Below, in pieces: positions 60,788 through 64,000 of a DNA stretch of 64,000 nt. Under the pieces are notes generated by a model. That model saw nothing but the letters and a program-made list of their open reading frames with translations, was not told the DNA's origin and searched no databases. A program made the position numbers and the translations under genes. This DNA is from Nitrososphaeria archaeon (lineage in GTDB: Archaea; Thermoproteota; Nitrososphaeria; JACIWG01), in NCBI GenBank assembly GCA_029776065.1, contig JARVJP010000011.1:1-64000 (forward strand), read 5' to 3'. The number at the start of each line of letters is the position of its first letter. Positions within the stretch are counted from its first letter, which is position 1.

Positions 60788-62224
60788 TTATCCCAAACCC
60801 TTTTCAGATTTTTCCTTCCACTTCATAATTAACCATTGTTCTTTTCCTTCTTTTGTCTTAAACTTTAATAGTTGATAAGCCCCGTGTAATCTATCACCTT
60901 TAAGCCTAAACTTTATCTGCCCCTCTTTTTTCTTTATCAGTTCATATTCTCCACGGTCCCATATTGTAACCTTTCCAGCGCCGTACTCCCCCTCCGGTAT
61001 TGAATTAGATACTAGCATAGAACCAGCAAAATAGTTATTGTTTTCTTCCACTTGTATGTCGTACATTTTTTGGCTTCGAATTTTTTGTTTTGGAGCTTTT
61101 TCAATTGAAGCTATTTTCACCGGTATTACACCCTCTTTACCTTTTTCATATTTCCATTCTAATTTACATGGTTTAAGATATGTTTTGTAACGAAGTTCTG
61201 GCAAAATGTAATGATCTACTAATGTGAGGAATCTCATAGAACTTATTTTGTCTAAGTGAATGAAATACATATTACCACCTTTTTTCCTATTTTTACGGTA
61301 AACTTTAGCATTTATTTGCCATTTCTTTCTTAGGAATTCCACAATTAGACTGTTCTCCTCTTTTGTGAAACCCTGTGTAGAAAATTCGACATATTTATTC
61401 CAAAGATATCCATCATCCATATACCAAATCGCTAATCCACGCTCGTCCAAAAGCAAAAGTATTTCTTCACTTAATATTTTTACTTTATTTCTATAAAATT
61501 TAGGATAAATATCAACTAGAGCAATATGTGTGAAACGAAAACTCCATGAATTAGAGCTCTTTCTTTTATGGGTCTTTGTATAGGGAGCAAGTACATTTCT
61601 TATGAATTCTAAATAGCTTTTTTGGTTACCGCTATTGGTAAGTTGATAACAAGGAATTTTTGTTCCTTTTTGAAGTTCAAGATGAGCGTCTCCTAACAAA
61701 GTCCCTATTAAAACTTGAAATTGCTCCTCACTCCACTTCATTCCAGGAACAAAAATACTATCTCCAACTTTTAATTCCTTGGCAAGTTTAATGCCATTGG
61801 GAGTAAATATTTTATGATTATGTGTAACAGTAATTATACGTCTTCCACCATATTGGCCAGGTATTCTTATTCTTAAGAAATTAGTTGTTTTGCCGTTGCA
61901 AAACCAGTTTATGATCGGTTTCCACTCCAATTGATATGTTTTGAAATTATAAGAAAGACATTTTATCTTCTTTTTTTCTTTAACTATATTACCTATATTT
62001 AAACTACCTTCTTCTGTTATAACTTTTGTATAAAATTCAAAACAACCTTCAAAATCTCCATATTCCAAGGGGTGATCTTCAACTTTAATCGCCAATCTTC
62101 TTATGCCATAGCTTTCAGGCACTCCCTTTGGGACTGCCCAGGACTTTAATACGCCATCAACTTCTATTCTGAAGTCGAAATGATGCGTAGACGCCCAATG
62201 TTCATGGACAACGAATTTTGGCAT
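60788..62224 (-). CDS. Stand-alone LigD-type 3'-phosphoesterase interrupted by an intein
   Basis: 478 residues. After removal of residues 61-407 the two parts join into a normal 131-residue PE domain: HEHWASTHHFDFR (His9, His15, Asp17, Arg19 of the HxxxxxHxDxR core), EDHPLEY (His51), then DFEG + SIPEGEYGAGKVTIWDRGEY. Stand-alone archaeal PE proteins are known to trim 3'-phosphate/ribonucleotide ends; here the partner ligase is not adjacent. The mature enzyme should need protein splicing because the intein splits the metal-binding half from IPEGEYG. An HhH protein gene is divergent at 62376. Confidence 0.85.
   Translation of the reverse strand: MPKFVVHEHWASTHHFDFRIEVDGVLKSWAVPKGVPESYGIRRLAIKVEDHPLEYGDFEGCFEFYTKVITEEGSLNIGNIVKEKKKIKCLSYNFKTYQLEWKPIINWFCNGKTTNFLRIRIPGQYGGRRIITVTHNHKIFTPNGIKLAKELKVGDSIFVPGMKWSEEQFQVLIGTLLGDAHLELQKGTKIPCYQLTNSGNQKSYLEFIRNVLAPYTKTHKRKSSNSWSFRFTHIALVDIYPKFYRNKVKILSEEILLLLDERGLAIWYMDDGYLWNKYVEFSTQGFTKEENSLIVEFLRKKWQINAKVYRKNRKKGGNMYFIHLDKISSMRFLTLVDHYILPELRYKTYLKPCKLEWKYEKGKEGVIPVKIASIEKAPKQKIRSQKMYDIQVEENNNYFAGSMLVSNSIPEGEYGAGKVTIWDRGEYELIKKKEGQIKFRLKGDRLHGAYQLLKFKTKEGKEQWLIMKWKEKSEKGLG
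61004..62044 (-). mobile_element. Intein with a LAGLIDADG homing endonuclease
   Basis: 347 residues, residues 61-407 of the phosphoesterase gene. Block A starts with Cys61 (CFEFYTKVITEEG), block B has TVTHNH (132-137), two LAGLIDADG-type motifs are LIGTLLGDA (172-180) and LAIWYMDDG (264-272), block F is YDIQVEENNNYFAG, and block G ends VSN407 followed by Ser+1. The penultimate residue is Ser instead of the usual His, as in some active inteins. Both endonuclease acidic residues (Asp179, Asp270/271) are kept, so homing activity may be intact. Confidence 0.88.
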
Positions 62225-62375
62225 ATTTTGTTGTTAAAAAATGTCAAGATATAGGTGTTTTGCTTAGTATTATTTGATTGGACTGAATCCTACCCCTCTC
62301 TGATATTTTCTATTTTTTTTACTATTAAGAACGCTTTAAAACCTTTTAATGTTTGACTACAAGTTCAGATGATGT

Positions 62376-63062
62376 ATGGAACCCCTTAAAGTTGTTGTCG
62401 ACAGTTACATGGAAAAGGTTTCCGGTATTAAAGAACTTTGTGATAGATGTTTAAGGACAGAGAGGTGGGGTGGAAATGTTGTCTTGATGGTTGTTGACGC
62501 AGCATTTAATTCTATAGGGTTGAACTACTTTACTGCCATCGTTCCTAAAGTGGAAGAGTTCGAAAACAAATTTGTAAGGACGAACAAAATTAAGGCGCTG
62601 AAGGATCTAATAATTATGGACATCAGCGTTCTTCGGTCTATATGGAAGAACGAGAGATCTTGGAGTATTGCAAAGGAAATAGCTTCATTTTTTTCTAAGT
62701 TTGATGACGATAGACTTGCATTAAGAGTTTGGGCAAAGAACTCTAGGCTTATTGGATGGGAAGAGGATCCTATAGGTAGAATAAAGGGTGTGGGTCTTGT
62801 GACATATCAATACCTTCGGATGATGGGTGGCATTGATACTGTTATGCCTGACAAGATCGTTAAGAGAGTCGTAAACGAAATTCTTGTAAAAGTGGGGCAG
62901 AAGCCGGTTGAAGACGATATAGAGTTCATAAAGAAGTCTGAGGAAATCGCTCTCCTAACAGGTTATCGCCCAATTGAACTTTGTTGGATGACATGGTTGA
63001 TTCAACCCGAAGGTAGGATTATGAGGATGGCAAAGTATTCAAATATCTTCACTAAAATCTGA
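62376..63062 (+). CDS. Helix-hairpin-helix protein, DNA-glycosylase-like
   Basis: 228 residues, mostly helical. IKGVGLVTYQYLRMMGG (~135-151) is an HhH element and MPDKIVKRVV follows where endonuclease III-type enzymes have the catalytic PVDTHV Asp. No Fe-S Cys loop. It may be a divergent HhH-GPD repair glycosylase or a non-catalytic DNA-binding relative. Its neighbour, the 3'-phosphoesterase, supports a repair context. Confidence 0.5.
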   Translation: MEPLKVVVDSYMEKVSGIKELCDRCLRTERWGGNVVLMVVDAAFNSIGLNYFTAIVPKVEEFENKFVRTNKIKALKDLIIMDISVLRSIWKNERSWSIAKEIASFFSKFDDDRLALRVWAKNSRLIGWEEDPIGRIKGVGLVTYQYLRMMGGIDTVMPDKIVKRVVNEILVKVGQKPVEDDIEFIKKSEEIALLTGYRPIELCWMTWLIQPEGRIMRMAKYSNIFTKI

Positions 63063-63068
63063 TGCCAT

Positions 63069-63512
63069 TTAATATTTCACTTCAAATTCTAGTGAGGGTC
63101 TAACAGTCCCTAGATAATTTTCATCTAAGTAAACGTCTATTGCATCTAATCCTAATTGCACGATCCTGACTGTGAATTGTTCACCTCCAACACGTCTCTT
63201 TATCTCAATGATCAAGTCTAAGTAGTCGAGGTCTGCTGTAGCACCTCCATACCTATCTTCGAATCCAATAACATATGTTTCGAACACTTCCTCTGTTTGA
63301 TATGTTCCTTTTTGCACACCGATAACCTTGTAGGAAAATATGGTTTCATTTGTACTTTGATTGATAAACTTGAATCTAATTAGTTGTTTTTGTAGGTCAT
63401 GTGGTAGTTTCTGTCTTTGATGGTTCAGTACTTCAGTGATCGAATAGCCAACAATCAGCCCTAAGATTAGAAAGGTTGAAGCAACTAAGACTGTCTTCCT
63501 ATCTTTGAGCAT
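63069..63512 (-). CDS. Membrane-anchored or secreted protein, unknown
   Basis: 147 residues. N-terminal hydrophobic segment (VLVASTFLILGLIVGYSI), then a beta-rich domain (TIFSYKVIGVQKGTY, FTVRIVQLGLDAIDVYLDENYLG). Convergent by 6 nt with the HhH gene. No family recognised. Confidence 0.55.
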   Translation of the reverse strand: MLKDRKTVLVASTFLILGLIVGYSITEVLNHQRQKLPHDLQKQLIRFKFINQSTNETIFSYKVIGVQKGTYQTEEVFETYVIGFEDRYGGATADLDYLDLIIEIKRRVGGEQFTVRIVQLGLDAIDVYLDENYLGTVRPSLEFEVKY

Positions 63513-63617
63513 GGGGTTATAATAGGTAGCTACTTCGTTATTAATCTTCGCATATAAATAGAATTTGACGATAGTAACAAAAGTATGCTACTGGTTTTGG
63601 TAAGGTCAAGTCTAATG

Positions 63618-64000
63618 TCAGCTGAAGCTTACGATTAAAAAGATGCTATATAAGAAAACTAGCATAACCCCCTCTCTCCAACCTATTCTCTCGTTTGAAA
63701 TGAAGTACCATAGAAGCAGATTTGATATAAGGGAAAATATAGCTACACTTGAAAAGGCAGATATGTTTACGTTAAAGGGGGATGCAATCAAAGTTACTCC
63801 TAAGATACAGGTTAAGTTCACAAATCCACTTCCAATAATGTTGCCAAATGCAAGGTTAAGATGGCCTTGTCTAGTCGCCTGTAGGCTTGTAGCAAATTCG
63901 GGGACCGTCGTTCCAAATGCGACAATAGTGGACCCAATTACTATAGAAGGCACCCCAAGTGCTAAAGCAATGTAAGAGGCAGAATCAATTAAGAAGTATG
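63618..64000 (-). CDS. Sodium/calcium-exchanger family protein, C-terminal part (cut by the window edge)
   Basis: The frame is open to base 64000, so the N-terminal half is outside; a GTG at 63953 is internal. It shows the second alpha-repeat of CaCA exchangers: STIVAFGTTVPEFATSLQATRQG and NLAFGNIIGSGFVNLTCILG, then three more helices. Expected to exchange Na+ or H+ for Ca2+ or a related cation across the membrane. Confidence 0.8.
   Translation of the reverse strand, partial: YFLIDSASYIALALGVPSIVIGSTIVAFGTTVPEFATSLQATRQGHLNLAFGNIIGSGFVNLTCILGVTLIASPFNVNISAFSSVAIFSLISNLLLWYFISNERIGWREGVMLVFLYSIFLIVSFS

Noticed and set aside
1-64000. CRISPR arrays, insertion sequences and rRNA genes
   Set aside because: No regularly spaced direct repeats, no transposase-like protein, and no rRNA sequence was seen on either strand.

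Overview
The window is archaeal chromosome, most likely from the Thermoproteota/TACK side (a Bathyarchaeia-like lineage is my best guess, not proven). The evidence is an archaeal-type TyrRS, intron-containing tRNAs (one intron in the D-loop), a tRNA-Tyr with a C1-G72 pair, TATA-box promoters about 25 nt upstream of leaderless starts mixed with GGAGG-led TTG/GTG starts, a group 3b-type [NiFe] sulfhydrogenase, KaiC/DUF835-like signalling proteins, ECF S components, and a stand-alone LigD-type 3'-phosphoesterase. No rRNA, CRISPR array or insertion sequence was seen.

Layout. 0-4.7 kb is an accessory, decaying region: a 5'-truncated wHTH gene, a secreted-protein gene with an in-frame TAA at the end of its signal peptide, a gene-poor stretch, an intron-bearing tRNA-Arg(CCU), a membrane-tethered wHTH sensor, and a frameshifted partner gene. 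4.7-6.7 kb holds a threonine-synthase-fold protein that lacks the PLP lysine and is fused to a PadR-like wHTH, divergent from an ECF S component. 6.8-10.8 kb is a four-gene sulfhydrogenase operon. 10.9-12.6 kb has tyrS and a second S component.

12.6-17.3 kb is a tight four-gene operon: a two-domain wHTH/V4R-like regulator, a KaiC-like ATPase, a GH3-like adenylating enzyme, and a 7TM protein with a degenerate KaiC/DUF835-like C-terminus. 17.6-19 kb carries AlaX, a dUTPase/dCTP deaminase homologue and tRNA-Tyr. 19.2-26 kb has an MshEN-GT2 glycosyltransferase divergent from a 1223-residue PAS/GAF histidine kinase with its response regulator. 26-38.8 kb mixes secreted proteins (beta-propeller, CAP domain), UppP, HAD, class V aminotransferase, nitroreductase, and two paralogous wHTH-2TM regulators. 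38.9-45 kb has a macro-domain protein, a metzincin-like protease with an overlapping propeller-like partner, and an MFS pump. 45-55 kb is largely housekeeping: Lrp, GYD, metallophosphoesterase, endonuclease IV, glutamate dehydrogenase, HAD and two radical SAM proteins. 55-64 kb holds another membrane wHTH, secreted and protease-like proteins, a predicted structured ncRNA, a transglutaminase-like protein, the intein-split phosphoesterase, an HhH protein and a cation/Ca exchanger fragment.

Two themes recur. One is regulators in which a winged helix is tethered to the membrane or fused to an enzyme-like ligand domain, several next to secreted-protein genes and inverted-repeat operators. The other is small-molecule sensing through KaiC/V4R/PAS/GAF modules. 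All assignments come from reading the sequence and recalling families; no searches were run.
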